Assembly (NCBI RefSeq): GCF_001653235.2
Contig: NW_019154050.1
Span: 273,207 to 337,206, forward strand
Origin: Pochonia chlamydosporia 170
Taxonomy: Eukaryota > Ascomycota > Sordariomycetes > Hypocreales > Clavicipitaceae
DNA length: 64,000 bases
Direction of reading: 5' to 3'
Shown: positions 54,178-64,000 of the stretch, one piece after another
How the letters are laid out: each line of letters begins with the position of its first letter
How positions within the stretch are numbered: position 1 is the first letter of the stretch
Translations under genes and position numbers: made by a program
Notes under the pieces: generated by a model
The model's input: the letters and a program-made list of their open reading frames with translations, nothing else
Database searches by the model: none
Told to the model about the DNA's origin: nothing

Positions 54178-57100
54178 TGCCTCAGAGACTACTACATGCT
54201 AGGCTAGGACACCCCGGGAAGCATATGGAAGGCAAGCTAAACGCCTTGATGGATGATCTCGGAGACCACTCATTCTGCCCGTCATTCTGCTCAAGCTGCA
54301 CCGAGGCAAAAATGACAAGAAAGGCCTCCAGGGAGCCGATGTCTATTGTGACAGAAAAGCTGGAGAGAGTACACATGGATCTTTGGGGGCCAGTTGAGCC
54401 ATCAATGCAAGGAATGAGGTATATGTTGACAATCACTGATCAGGCTACCGGGAGGGTTTGGGTTTATTTCTCCAGAGACAAAATGAGAATCATTGAGAAG
54501 ATTAAAGCCTGGGTAGTTGTTGCAGAAGCAGAATGTCAACAGTACGGAAAAGGTGAGAAGGTCATGGCCGTGCGCTTTGATCGCGGAAAGGAGTTTCTAA
54601 ATGAGGCAATGAAGGTATTCTGCACGGGGAGAGCGATCCGGATTGAACCAACGGTAGGCTACCACCCGGAGGGGAATGGTATTTCTGAGAGGAGTATGAG
54701 AACTATATCAGAAAGGGGGGCTGCTATGCGGCACGAAATAGACCTCCCGGCAGCTTATTGGGAGTTTTCTAACGCAACAGCGGCCTATCTGAGAAATAGG
54801 GGAGTTGTTAAGGGAATGACTAAAAGCCCATGGGAGTTATGGCGCGGAGAGAAGCCAAGAGCAAGGCACTTAAGAGTGTTTGGATGTCCTGCCTGGGTGC
54901 TGATCCCTAAAGAAAAGAGAACAAAGCTTCTTAAGAAGGCATGGCAAGGAGTCTTTGTTGGATACAAAGAGGAAACAGACAAAATCTATCTAGTCTGGAA
55001 CCCAGCTGATAAGAAAGTCCACGAGGTTCGATTCGTAGAATTCGACGAGAGCAAGTACATGGACAATACAATCAGCCTGAGGCAAGAGTCACAATCGCAG
55101 CATGACGATGAGAAGGAAGATATAAGGGAGCATGAGGAGCTCACTGATGATGAAACCGATGCCGGAGATTCGGCCAAGGACAGGATAACGGACCAGCAAG
55201 CTATAGAAGCTGAGGAGGATGACGGAGACGGAGCGGATGGGAACCCGACCGACCGAGACACTGCAGATTCCGAGGAAGAGCTCCAAGGAGACACAATCAT
55301 TGTCAATACAGGAGAGGCGGATATAAGCTCTACCGAAGCCGAGGAGAGGCTTAGTCCTAGCAACAACGCTAACTCGGATCAGCCGAAAACAAGATCCCAG
55401 ATTCGACGAGAGGCCGTGGCATTAAAAAGAGCAGAAAAGCAACAAGCAGAGCTGGAACGGAGGCAAAGAGAAGAACAGCACATGGCAGAACGTCTGAAGA
55501 AGCGAGGGGAGAGTGGCAGGAAGGAAAGAGCTATGGTAGCAAGGGCGCTTCTTCAGCCTAATACAGACATTTATGACTTCGACCCGAAGAAGCTTACCTT
55601 CCAACAGGCAGTGGAAGGTAGTGAGAAGGACAAATGGGTAGGAGCCATAGACGAGGAAGTGCAGAATCTCATTCGACGACAGACATTCTCGGACGAAATC
55701 AATGAAGTTGACGTGCAAGGAAAAGAAGTAGTCGATGCGAAGCTTGTATTTGATCACAAGAAAGACAAAGACGGGAAGATACAACGGTACAAAGCACGTC
55801 TAGTCGCGAGAGGCTTCACACAGAAACACGGGGTCAACTGCGAGGAAACCTTCGCACCAACGATCCGACTCGATGCAATGAGGATAATTTTAGCTTTAGC
55901 AGCTAAGAAAGGCTGGAAGATATACCAGATGGATGCTGTGGCTGCGTTCCTTGCAGCAGACCTAAAGGAAAAGATTTTTATGAAAGTGCCAACTGAGCTC
56001 CAGCAATATTTCGGGAAATACGTTCAGATCCTGAAGAGTTTGTACGGATTAAAGCAAGCTGCAAGAATGTGGTATTTGCTAGTGTCGGATTATCTTAAGG
56101 AGATAGGTTTCTCACCAATGGCAGTGGATCCGACGATATTTAGACATACAGAGTGGGGGGTAATTATCGGAGTGCACGTTGATGACTTTATGATTACAGG
56201 AGAAGACGAGGTTGCCATTGAAAAGGTCAAAGAAAAGCTAAAGGGAAGATTTGAGATGAAAGACCTCGGAGAAGCAGAGAATATTCTCGGAATTCGGATT
56301 CAAAGGTACAAAGGAAAACTGATTATTGATCAATCACAGTTTGCGAAGGAAACCGTGGCACAATTTCTCTATGATGACTCAATGAAGCTCGCAACTCCTA
56401 TGGAACCTGAAGCTATACGGAAGCTCGTTGAAGAACCAGGACGGCCTCTGAACCATGATGAATGGTTAAAATACGTGGAATTGCTTGGAAAGCTGATTTG
56501 GCTGTGCAATACGAGATTCGACATTATATTTGCAGTGAACAGGATGGCATCTTTTACGGTAGAGGCATGCTGGAACCACTGGAAGGCTTTGCTGCGAATA
56601 TTGGGCTATGTCAGCAGGACTATTCACTACGGTATCACATATGGTAGAAATAACGAGCACGCAGAAGGAGTCGAAGGCAGCAACATCGACTACTATTCCA
56701 TTGACCACAACATCGAAGGACACGTCGGCTCTGCAGGCCTGCAGGATGGGGAAGCATTCTCTGACACCGACTACGCTACAGATCCAAGGGATCGGAAGAG
56801 TATCCTGGGGTTCGTTTTTATGGTCTACGGAGGCGCAGTTATGACGTATAGCAAGAAGATGAAGTCAGTGGCAAGGTCTACGACAGAAGCAGAGTACGTT
56901 GGCATGGGGGAGGCGACAAAAGCTGCCCTCTGGGGACGTCGACTACTTGCAGAATTAGAAGGAAAAGGGGAGCAAGCGGTGCCGCTATTGCTTGGAGATA
57001 ATAAGGGAGCTGTACAGCTAACCCGAGGAGTATCAAACACGTCGAAAATCAAGCATATTGATACAGCATTTCATCACGTTGTCGATGAGGTCAAGCAAGG

Positions 57101-57239
57101 GAGAATCCAAGTCTTCTGGGTTCCAGGGGAGAATATGCTAGCAGATGGGATGACCAAGCCTTTGCCTAGGGAGGCTTTCGAGAGGAACAGGAGGAGGATT
57201 GGAATTGGACCCATACGCTATGATTCACGTTGTAATTAG
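54174..57239 (+). CDS. Copia-2 integrase-reverse transcriptase-RNase H
   Basis: A 1,021-residue ORF from ATG 54174. GAG-pre-integrase and zinc motif (LLHARLGHPGKH, CPSFCSSC) at 1-50; integrase Asp, Asp, Glu in HMDLWGP, VRFDRGKEFLN and EGNGISERSMRTIS; an acidic linker at about 305-400; reverse transcriptase with YQMDAVAAFLAADL, LYGLKQAARMWY and VHVDDFMITG; RNase H with SDTDYATDPRDRKS, STTEAEYVGMGEA and LGDNKGAVQL. No lesion is present. In Copia elements these are usually fused to Gag-protease; here they begin at an ATG whose last base is shared with the preceding stop codon. Confidence 0.93.
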   Translation: MMPQRLLHARLGHPGKHMEGKLNALMDDLGDHSFCPSFCSSCTEAKMTRKASREPMSIVTEKLERVHMDLWGPVEPSMQGMRYMLTITDQATGRVWVYFSRDKMRIIEKIKAWVVVAEAECQQYGKGEKVMAVRFDRGKEFLNEAMKVFCTGRAIRIEPTVGYHPEGNGISERSMRTISERGAAMRHEIDLPAAYWEFSNATAAYLRNRGVVKGMTKSPWELWRGEKPRARHLRVFGCPAWVLIPKEKRTKLLKKAWQGVFVGYKEETDKIYLVWNPADKKVHEVRFVEFDESKYMDNTISLRQESQSQHDDEKEDIREHEELTDDETDAGDSAKDRITDQQAIEAEEDDGDGADGNPTDRDTADSEEELQGDTIIVNTGEADISSTEAEERLSPSNNANSDQPKTRSQIRREAVALKRAEKQQAELERRQREEQHMAERLKKRGESGRKERAMVARALLQPNTDIYDFDPKKLTFQQAVEGSEKDKWVGAIDEEVQNLIRRQTFSDEINEVDVQGKEVVDAKLVFDHKKDKDGKIQRYKARLVARGFTQKHGVNCEETFAPTIRLDAMRIILALAAKKGWKIYQMDAVAAFLAADLKEKIFMKVPTELQQYFGKYVQILKSLYGLKQAARMWYLLVSDYLKEIGFSPMAVDPTIFRHTEWGVIIGVHVDDFMITGEDEVAIEKVKEKLKGRFEMKDLGEAENILGIRIQRYKGKLIIDQSQFAKETVAQFLYDDSMKLATPMEPEAIRKLVEEPGRPLNHDEWLKYVELLGKLIWLCNTRFDIIFAVNRMASFTVEACWNHWKALLRILGYVSRTIHYGITYGRNNEHAEGVEGSNIDYYSIDHNIEGHVGSAGLQDGEAFSDTDYATDPRDRKSILGFVFMVYGGAVMTYSKKMKSVARSTTEAEYVGMGEATKAALWGRRLLAELEGKGEQAVPLLLGDNKGAVQLTRGVSNTSKIKHIDTAFHHVVDEVKQGRIQVFWVPGENMLADGMTKPLPREAFERNRRRIGIGPIRYDSRCN

Positions 57240-57257
57240 TTGAATTCAGTCTGACAG

Positions 57258-57268
57258 CTCTAGGGGAG
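57258..57268 (+). promoter_or_regulatory. polypurine tract of Copia-2
   Basis: CTAGGGGAG immediately precedes the 3' LTR, the usual site for plus-strand priming. Confidence 0.6.
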
Positions 57269-57425
57269 TGTAGACTCGATATGACTGAGGCATCAAGACG
57301 TTGTTTAGGCAACACTTGCAAGTGGTGAGTCATTGCCTAGTGGCACGGACGTGCCACTAGGTATATATGTATGAGAGAGCTGTCATCCAGAATTGAACAA
57401 GAAGAAGAAAAGTTCAATCGCAACA
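57269..57425 (+). repeat. 3' LTR of Copia-2
   Basis: Same length as the 5' LTR with one substitution. Confidence 0.95.
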
Positions 57426-58982
57426 ATAATTGCAACGGCCAGGACTGCAGTATTCCGCTGGAGATGGGACAGTGACAGAATAAAGAGCTGTCGCTTAATG
57501 ACAAGATCCGCGGCTCTAGTTCAGCAATACCTGGCACCCTTTCCACTTGTTGAGTGCTCAGGTGGTTTTCTGGGACCCAAACTATTTATGCGCAGACCTG
57601 GTCCATTTGCGCACTCTTCCAGCACTAAGTACAGTATGGCCAGCACGGAAGCGCTTCACAATAAACCGCTGGCCAGGCCAAGTTGTATGGGGTCGGAAGA
57701 CCTCCACGGGCTCCACACCAACCTTAATCCAGAAGTTGTCATCAGCTCACTGAACCTTCCATGGCAAGCTTAACTTTTTTCTGGCTTGTCTCAGTTGAGT
57801 TCCAAATGACCGTCGGATAAATTCGAAGGGTAAAGCTTCCTTCTCGGTTCACTACTCGGTTCACCAATCCGACTCGAAACCGCATTTCCAGGATGGATTG
57901 CGCTTTTGCCTCGCCGGTACCCTGTGACGGCTGGGTGCGAGCGGAGAAAGCTGGGGTAGATGTGATGTGACGCTGAGGATTGCTGCCCCAGAGTATACGA
58001 AAAAGGCGAGTGAAACTGATCTTCGACATTTACGAACGTGTGGCGACAAGCTAGTGAAAAGGATGGTGACGAATATTGCAAGTGGCTTAACATGGAGCGC
58101 GAAGAGGCCAAGCACGACACATGGGACACGAATCTCCAGAGGTCAAGTTTGGTAGTGGCTGTTTGAGAGGTCAGCGCCGGTAGCATTTTGTCCTCATTAA
58201 TTGACTCCAGGTTATGCCTTCGTGGCTGAACTTGGATTTTGCAGAAAACAACCAGTCCCTGGGATGTCGCTGGTCTCAATTGAGGTCTTCATGGTTTCAC
58301 TTTGGTTTGACTTTGGTGGTTTGTTCCCACTGACAAACATTGTCTTCGCCCAGTGCCTTGAGCATGCCACTTGTGGCCAGGTCCATGAATCGCGGGAGAT
58401 TGGATGGCGTCAATACCTTCTGGAGCTGGGCCACTGATGTCGGTCTGGGGCTTGTCAATGTTTCGGGCTGACATGGCTGGATCAGTGGAGCTTGTCAACC
58501 TGAGATGAAAGAAATGACCCTGACGCCACCCACAGACAACACCCGCCATGGCACGAATTCTTCACCATCGCTTCTCCTTGCCAGCCTGTTTCTCTCAACA
58601 TGAGGAAACGGCGTTTGAAAAGGTTCGGCTAAATCTATTGGCTTTGGTACGAGTGTGCGCTAAGCCAGTTCAGACCCAACATCTGTCCAGAAACCCTCAG
58701 CCTCTGTCTCGACGCGTTACAATGGCTGCTTTATTCCCTTCCTCGGCAGTGGGAGTTGCACCTGTTGCGTCCCATAATGTGTGCTCCAGCCAACGGGCCC
58801 GAAGTGTAATGACGAGAGCAGGCAGGAGACTGCCATATCATACTAGATTTCTTCTCGAACTGCGGCTGGATATTTCGGGTTTTGCTCGACCACGTCGGAA
58901 TACTATCTTTGCGGCCCAAAGCTTCTTCCCCAGCGTACTGTAAAATTGTATCGGCATCTCCATCAAATGAACCTCCTCGAGC
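57426..58982. other. no gene seen
   Basis: Between Copia-2 and the fusion gene. The longest ORFs (57791-58279 minus; 58548-58943 plus) are Ser/Arg-rich and domain-free. The last few hundred bases are the probable promoter of the fusion gene, but no clear TATA box is seen. Confidence 0.4.
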
Positions 58983-61632
58983 ATGGACAGGAATATCCCG
59001 GACCGTGGGCCTGCTGTTTTCGCCCTCACCACTGGGACTTTCGCGCTGACATCCTGCTTTGTCGGGGCCCGCATCATTTGCCGGTATGGAATCGTTCGTA
59101 TAATCGGCTGGGACGACAAAGTCATGATGATAGCTTGGGTCATCGCCTTCTTCCTGTCATTCACAGTCGACCTTGGCGTCGCCAATGGCCTCGGGAAGCG
59201 AGACAATGATATTTCAGACGATGACAGGGCCACTCTACGACGTTGTGAATACGCTTTCTCTGTTTTATATGTAAGTGCTTAGATGCTTTCGCCAGCACCC
59301 AAGTGCTGTAGCCAACAAGCGCGTGCGTACATCAATGTCCCTAATATGTCTCAAAATACAGAATCCTGCTCTTATGGCGACCAAGACCAGTGTCTTGATC
59401 TTCTATCTACGCCTAACCAAAGGCACGCAGATATTTCTCCGCCATGTCTCATGGGCGACACTTCTGGTCGTTAATCTTACCGGCATCGTCCTCACAGTCA
59501 TGAACATTTTTCTTTGCAGCCCAATCAGAGCTGCCTGGACAGTGGGCGTCGACGAGAGTGCTACTTGTATACCGCTCTTGACTGAGCTCATTTGCGCCGC
59601 GCCAGTCAACATCATCACTGACTTAGCAATTCTTACTGTACCAATCCCCATTCTCACTCGCCTGCGCCTACCATCGCGGCAGAAGATGATCCTCGTCGTT
59701 ACCTTTGCCCTTGGCATATTCATCACAGTCGTCAATGTCATTCGTATCTACTACTTGCAGAAGGCTATAATCGAAGTCCCGACATCCGACTCGTCGACTG
59801 GACCCAACATGAGGTTCGGTGACCAGGCCGACTTCGGCTGGTATGCATCCCTCTCCCTCATGTGGAGCGTCGTAGAGGTCAATGTCGGACTGGCATGTTT
59901 ATGTGTCCCCACCCTCAAGCCTTTGGTCCTCAAGCTTCTCCCACGCGTGCTGTACGATTCGGCGAGCGCCCAAACCTACGGCAGTTCTCAAGGGTCGGGT
60001 GATCTCTCGATGCCACCATTTCGAAGCCAGACATCGGTCACTTTACCTGCGATCAGAAACAGGGTATCCTTTGACTTTGCCGACGTCAGGCAGCCGAAGC
60101 GCATGCTCAGCGTTAATAGCGTAGAATCCTTCAAATTCTGCGCCATTGTTTCGATCCTCTTCTTCCTTTGGGGTGTCTCATACGGCCTTCTTGACACCCT
60201 GAATAATGCTGTTGCGTCCATAAACCACTTGACTACCGCCCAGTCCCTTGGTTTAACGACCGCATACCTAGGAGGTGGCTACTTCTTCGGTCCTTTGCTT
60301 GTGGGCCAATGGATCCTCCGAGGGGACACGCGCTACCGCTCGGGGGGCCATGATATTACCGCCGAGAGTATCGGTGGCTTTAAGGCGACGTTTATCGTTG
60401 GGTTATGCATCTATGGCATAGGCACTATCATTTTCTGGCCCTCTGCGGTCACAAATTCCTACGGCGGGTTCCTGCTTAGTAGTTTTATTGTCGGATTTGG
60501 ACTGTCCGTGTTGGAAGTTGGCGCCAATTCGTTCATGATTCTGTGCGGCCCGCTCCAGTACAGCGAGACCCGACTTCTACTGGCCCAGGGTGTCCAAGGC
60601 GTTGGGAGCGTCATCAGCAGCTTGTTGGCTGCAAAAGTTTTCTTCAAGGACCTCATTCAGAACGATTCGGCGAACGGCATGGCCCTTATCAACGTGCAAT
60701 GGGCATACCTGGGTATCACCTTACTTTGCGTCATCCTGGGGCTCTGGTTTTTCTACATATCTTTACCAGAAGTAAGCGACCATGAGCTCGAACAGTCCTC
60801 CAATCGTCTCCCTGTCAACCCCAAAAGGAACACGGTAACCGGCCTCCAGCTGCGGACCATGAGTCTTATACTAGCTGTGCTCGCGCAGTACATGTACGTC
60901 GGAGCGCAGGAGAGCGGCATCATCTATTTCCCTCGTCTCCTCACGTCAGGACTCGCCTCCCGAAACGAGACGAATCGTTCTGTAGGCAGCAGTACTATAT
61001 ATAAACCGCTGGTGCTTGCAATTTCAACATCTGATTATGTGCTCCTGGGTCGCACGGCGTTTACCATATCTCGATTCCTCATGGGCTATCTCACGTACGT
61101 TTCCGTCGCTCAGCCCCGACTTCCACGACCACACACCTACCTGGCCCTCTGCATCGCTTCGGGCTTCCTTTTTGCGCTGCTCACCGTAGTGCTTCACACA
61201 TCTGACCCAAATCTTCTGGCTATCCCGGTGATTCTTTATTTTTTTTCTGAAGGGCCTATCTGGCCTTTGCTGTTTTCGATTGGCCTTCGAGGCCAAGGCT
61301 TGCGAACGAAACGTGCCGCCGCCTTCCTTACTATGGGTGGATCTGGAGGAGCATTCTTCCCCTTCATCATGTATGGACTTGTCAAGTACGGTTGTACTGT
61401 GCAAACAGCGTTCACTGTCATCGTTGGGCTGCTCGTCGCGATGGCGGCCTACCCACTGTTTCTTGTATCTTCTAGCGGCGCTATGGAACTCGTGCAGCCA
61501 TGGCCAGCCGTTCACGTGCCCACTAACCAAACACTGGCTAGTCAGTCTGTTGTCAATAGGCAACTCGACAACAGCAAAAACCAGAACGTCTGGGGGATGC
61601 GATCGCTACAAAGTGGTGAGCAAGCTGGGTAG
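58983..61632 (+). CDS. rhodopsin-type 7TM / fucose-permease-like MFS fusion protein
   Basis: Exons 58983-59270 and 59362-61632, with a 91-bp phase-0 intron (GTAAGT...ACAG), encode 852 residues. Residues about 10-290 follow the fungal rhodopsin-type pattern: FVGARIICRYGIV, IGWDDKVMMIAW, KTSVLIFYLRLT, FLCSPIRAAWTV, DLAILTVPIPILTRLRLPSR, MWSVVEVNVGLACLCVPTLKPL. A polar linker of about 60 residues leads to an MFS domain (about 352-815) like the FucP/FHS sugar transporters: FFLWGVSYGLLDTLNNAVA, YLGGGYFFGPLLVG, GFGLSVLEVGANSFM, then the second half with PRLPRPHTYLAL and LTMGGSGGAFFPF. About 19 membrane helices are expected. No stop or splice site separates the halves. It could be a sensor-transporter; substrate unknown. 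Confidence 0.85.
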
Positions 61633-61876
61633 ACTGTTACAGTGACACCGCGACGACCATCTACTGGATTACAGTATCTCTCAGCTGCTTGGAAGAGGCA
61701 GTTAACTGGTCAAAGGGCGGGAACATAGGTCCGAAAGAGGTGACGTCGAATTCTACAACGGATCTGTCGGATAAAACTGCCTATGTTCATTCGACACGCA
61801 GCTGCTTTGCCTGAAAGGCGACACCCCACAGGCAGCAGTATTCCAAAGTATTTAGTAATGGGGGATTTCTCTTCTT

Positions 61877-62504
61877 CAGGCTTTCTATCCATACGCGTAT
61901 GGATTAGTTAATCCATATGGAATATTCCATACGGGACTCTTGTATTCCATACGTATGGAATAATGGATTACATCGGGAGAACACCATCTCCGTCGCTGCC
62001 CCCTCTTTCTCTGCCCTGTCAAGATCAAGACGCTCATTCAAAGCAAGCGCAGTATGGTACTGCCTACGAGGCAACAACAATTGTCATACTGTGCCTGACA
62101 GCAGTATTCTAAAGTATTTAGTATTCGTATAATTCCACTCTTTTTGTAGGAAATCTAGAGTCTCTCGTTGCCCGATTCACAGGGGATCTTCTGCCCGATC
62201 GTCGTCCGGTTATGCAAAGCAATCGTGAAGTGTGACACACCCCTAGGATGTCAAAATTCCGGCCTTCGAACTTATTTCCTTGTTCACGCAGCAGTCTCGC
62301 CAGCGAGAGCTTTTAAAAAGAACCTAGAAACAGCTTTGGACGCTGCTGGTAGTATCACAAGGGCATTTCATTCTTACAACAGTAATGCCTGGTGAAGATG
62401 ACATCATTTCCTGTATTTCCATACGTATGGAATAAGATCCATACTGGCTGGGTGTCCGCAATCCATACCAAAAACCTTCCATATGGAATGTGGAATATGG
62501 ATAG
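61877..62504. mobile_element. MITE-A, copy 2 (degenerate)
   Basis: Left end CAGGCTTTCTATCCATACGC is the same as copy 1 at 21930. CCATACGTATGGAAT occurs near both ends, and the right end retains ATATGGATAG but not the final CCTG. About 628 bp, non-coding. It lies about 245 bp 3' of the fusion gene. Confidence 0.65.
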
Positions 62505-63086
62505 ATTGATGATTGATTGATTGATTGTATTTTCCGTCCAGCGACTTTGGTCGCTCAGGTCTCCTATCGGAGCACAGGACGTGCTGAGCTAAACTATGTA
62601 CAACTTCAACCACAGAGACGCTTCACCCAGCGCTTCTTGCAAGACCTCGCAGGTTGAGCCGTCAGGCTCAATCTCAGGAGGCGGCTTACCTACCCCGGCA
62701 GAGGAGGTAGGTTGTCAACGAGCACACAGTACAAGTGTCTATGGCTGCTCCCTCTGAGTAGAGATCCTTCCACAATTTATCCAGCATTGTATCAGCTCCA
62801 CCCAGGCCGCAACCTAACATGAACAAACATGGTCTGCTGTGACCCAGGTTAGCACTCTCGTTCGGGGCCTTCATCACGTCAGCGGGAATGTTAGGCAGTG
62901 GCCGTAGCCACAATGGTCAACCCTTGGTTTTCCTGGTCAGAATTCTCTCGCGTCCTCGCCAAAGCTGCTACCGCAGTCCATCCTCCAGTAACTGAGCGAT
63001 GGAAATGGCGCAGGGGCGGCGGCAGGGAAAAACCCTTCGAAGGAATCAGAGGCTGTCGAGCAGCCTGCCCAGTGTGTCCAATAGTG
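62505..63086. other. no gene seen; GATT microsatellite at the left edge
   Basis: Starts with GATTGATGATTGATTGATTG. No recognisable coding afterwards. Confidence 0.4.
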
Positions 63087-63203
63087 TGATATTACCATAT
63101 ATGATTAGATTTTCGAAGGTCATATCATATATGATATGGCCATTACCCTCACCATACCATATGAGGCTGATATGATATGATCACAATATATGGTAATATA
63201 CAC
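63087..63203. repeat. AT-rich inverted repeat with perfect palindrome
   Basis: GTGATATTACCATATATGAT at the left is mirrored by TATATGGTAATATACAC at the right, and 63121-63138 is the perfect palindrome CATATCATATATGATATG. It may be the subterminal region of hAT-F or a small MITE. Confidence 0.6.
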
Positions 63204-63294
63204 GGCCATATTATTCACGTGATAGTCCTACGTCTGCGAATTGATCGCAGATACGCAACAGCAGCCGGGCAGCCACAGCCCAATCAAAGTCTCA

Positions 63295-64000
63295 TCAGCT
63301 ATGGAAATTATAGTGGAATGTCTCCGCCTGCATCAAGGTCGTCGGCAAAGGCCACCCTGCTGCCTTTGCCAAGCCATGATTTGAGGCATTCCGTCGCCTC
63401 AATACTTTCAATGCCCATGCGATTCCTACGGTCTGTAGTAGTGATCTTTGTACCTGAAAACAGGCGTTCTGGCTCCGCCGACATTGCCGGAATGGACAAC
63501 ACATGTAAGCCATGATAGATAGAGCTGGGTAAGACTTCCTCTGAATGGGCTCAAGCCACCAGAATCGAGGATCCGTCACTTCTGGTACTATTGGAGCAAG
63601 AAGATACTTTGTGTACTCGTCCTGACCGAGGCTGCTCCCTTTCCTCTGCTGCGCCCACTTGTGAAAGGAGTTCTTGACCTCATTACCTGCTTCTGACGTC
63701 TGAGTAGGGACTGTAACTGCAGTGGATTTATATTCTTTGGTCCAGAAATCCAACATTTGTTTCCGACAAGGTTCCCGCCAGTCTGAAGGCCAATTGTTGT
63801 CAATATAGTCCCACTTCCACTGTGGAGATAATACTAGTGCTGCAATATAGACCGGCGATCTGTCCGTCAAGCTGTAATACTTATCCAGCTTGGCCCAGCT
63901 AGAGTTGCAACATGGAGTCAAACCCGTCTCCCATTCGTTCGGCGATTGCGAAAACATATCCACCACGAAACACTGAAGCATACAGCTCCGAGACGGAACA
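63295..64000 (-). pseudogene. hAT-F transposase C-terminal part, frameshifted, runs off window
   Basis: The frame entering from the right edge has SSWAKLDKYYSLTDRSPVYI, ALVLSPQWKWDYIDNNWP and FWWLEPIQRKSYPALSIMA. Near 63505 coding switches to another frame with MLSIPAMSAEPERLFSGTK and ATECLKSWLGKGSRV, the dimerisation domain. It resembles hAT-D (SIPAMSAEPERLFS, LSPHRKWHYID). One indel inactivates it; the rest lies beyond the window. Confidence 0.8.

Larger units (their letters stand above)
52531..57425 (+). mobile_element. Copia-2 LTR retrotransposon, near full length
   Basis: Two 157-bp LTRs differ at a single base (TTGAT versus TCGAT near their start). The order LTR, primer-binding site, Gag, protease, integrase, reverse transcriptase, RNase H, polypurine tract, LTR is complete. 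Flanks GGGAG and ATAAT do not match, so there is no visible target duplication; the 5' or 3' border may come from recombination with another copy. A related solo LTR is at 15770-15911. Confidence 0.93.

Noticed and set aside
57791..58279. 162-codon minus-strand ORF
   Set aside because: Ser/Arg/Pro-rich, with overlapping ORFs of similar length on both strands and no motif; not supportable as a gene.
1..64000. Starship-type giant element
   Set aside because: I found no tyrosine-recombinase (DUF3435) captain; cargo-like genes here are associated with TIR, MULE-like and hAT elements instead.
1..64000. CRISPR array or bacterial operon
   Set aside because: The tandem repeats at 14444-14545 have no spacers and lie in a MULE end; genes have spliceosomal introns.

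Overview
The window looks like a repeat-rich accessory region of a filamentous ascomycete (Pezizomycotina, plausibly Sordariomycetes; the genus cannot be fixed from sequence alone). The reasons are short GT-AG introns (51-91 bp, one with a TACTAAC branch site), an Egh16-like secreted protein, two fungal rhodopsin-type membrane domains, a fungal F-box/LRR gene, a DUF3716-like gene and the transposon set (Fot1/pogo, hAT, Hop-type MULE, Copia, Tad-like LINE). Well over half of the occupied sequence is transposon. Host genes sit as islands between elements, and several are broken or invaded. 100 Ns mark an assembly gap at 31845-31944.

Layout. 1-7.2 kb: sparse, only weak ORFs. 7.2-20.6 kb: two secreted-protein genes, an LPMO-like protein (7379-7843) and a four-exon Egh16-like gene (15441-20631), separated by a transposon block. 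That block holds a long-inverted-repeat element (8128-13962) carrying another secreted-protein gene, a solo LTR and an intact Fot1/pogo element, followed by MULE debris. A complete 4.1-kb MULE lies inside intron 1 of the Egh16-like gene and leaves its exon phases intact. 21.9-30.1 kb: a MITE, a LINE fragment, a truncated Copia and two hAT elements joined by recombinant junctions. 30.1-33.6 kb: an F-box/LRR gene split by a 2.0-kb terminal-inverted-repeat unit that itself carries the DUF3716-like gene. 34.8-36.2 kb: a six-exon rhodopsin-type 7TM gene. 38.6-46.7 kb: three hAT elements, one (41994-44518) intact with a perfect 8-bp target duplication and inserted into the coding sequence of another. 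47.3-48.4 kb: a multi-pass membrane protein gene. 49.3-52 kb: an ankyrin fragment, a hAT-type MITE and LTR relics. 52.5-57.4 kb: a near full-length Copia element with 157-bp LTRs differing at one base. 59.0-61.6 kb: a two-exon gene fusing a rhodopsin-type 7TM domain to a fucose-permease-like MFS transporter. 61.9-64 kb: a second MITE copy and a hAT fragment running off the end.

How the parts relate. There is no operon-like pathway. Both LPMO-like and Egh16-like proteins are predicted to begin with His after signal-peptide removal and have TATA boxes about 150-190 bp upstream of their ATGs, which fits secreted, host- or substrate-facing proteins in a transposon-rich compartment. Intact ORFs in the Fot1, MULE and hAT-E elements and the near-identical Copia LTRs suggest recent transposition and little repeat-induced mutation at those copies. 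The points most worth following are the MULE-in-intron Egh16-like gene, the TIR unit carrying a DUF3716-like gene inside an F-box gene, the long-inverted-repeat element with secreted-protein cargo, the 7TM-MFS fusion, and the ATGA-coupled ORFs of the Copia element.
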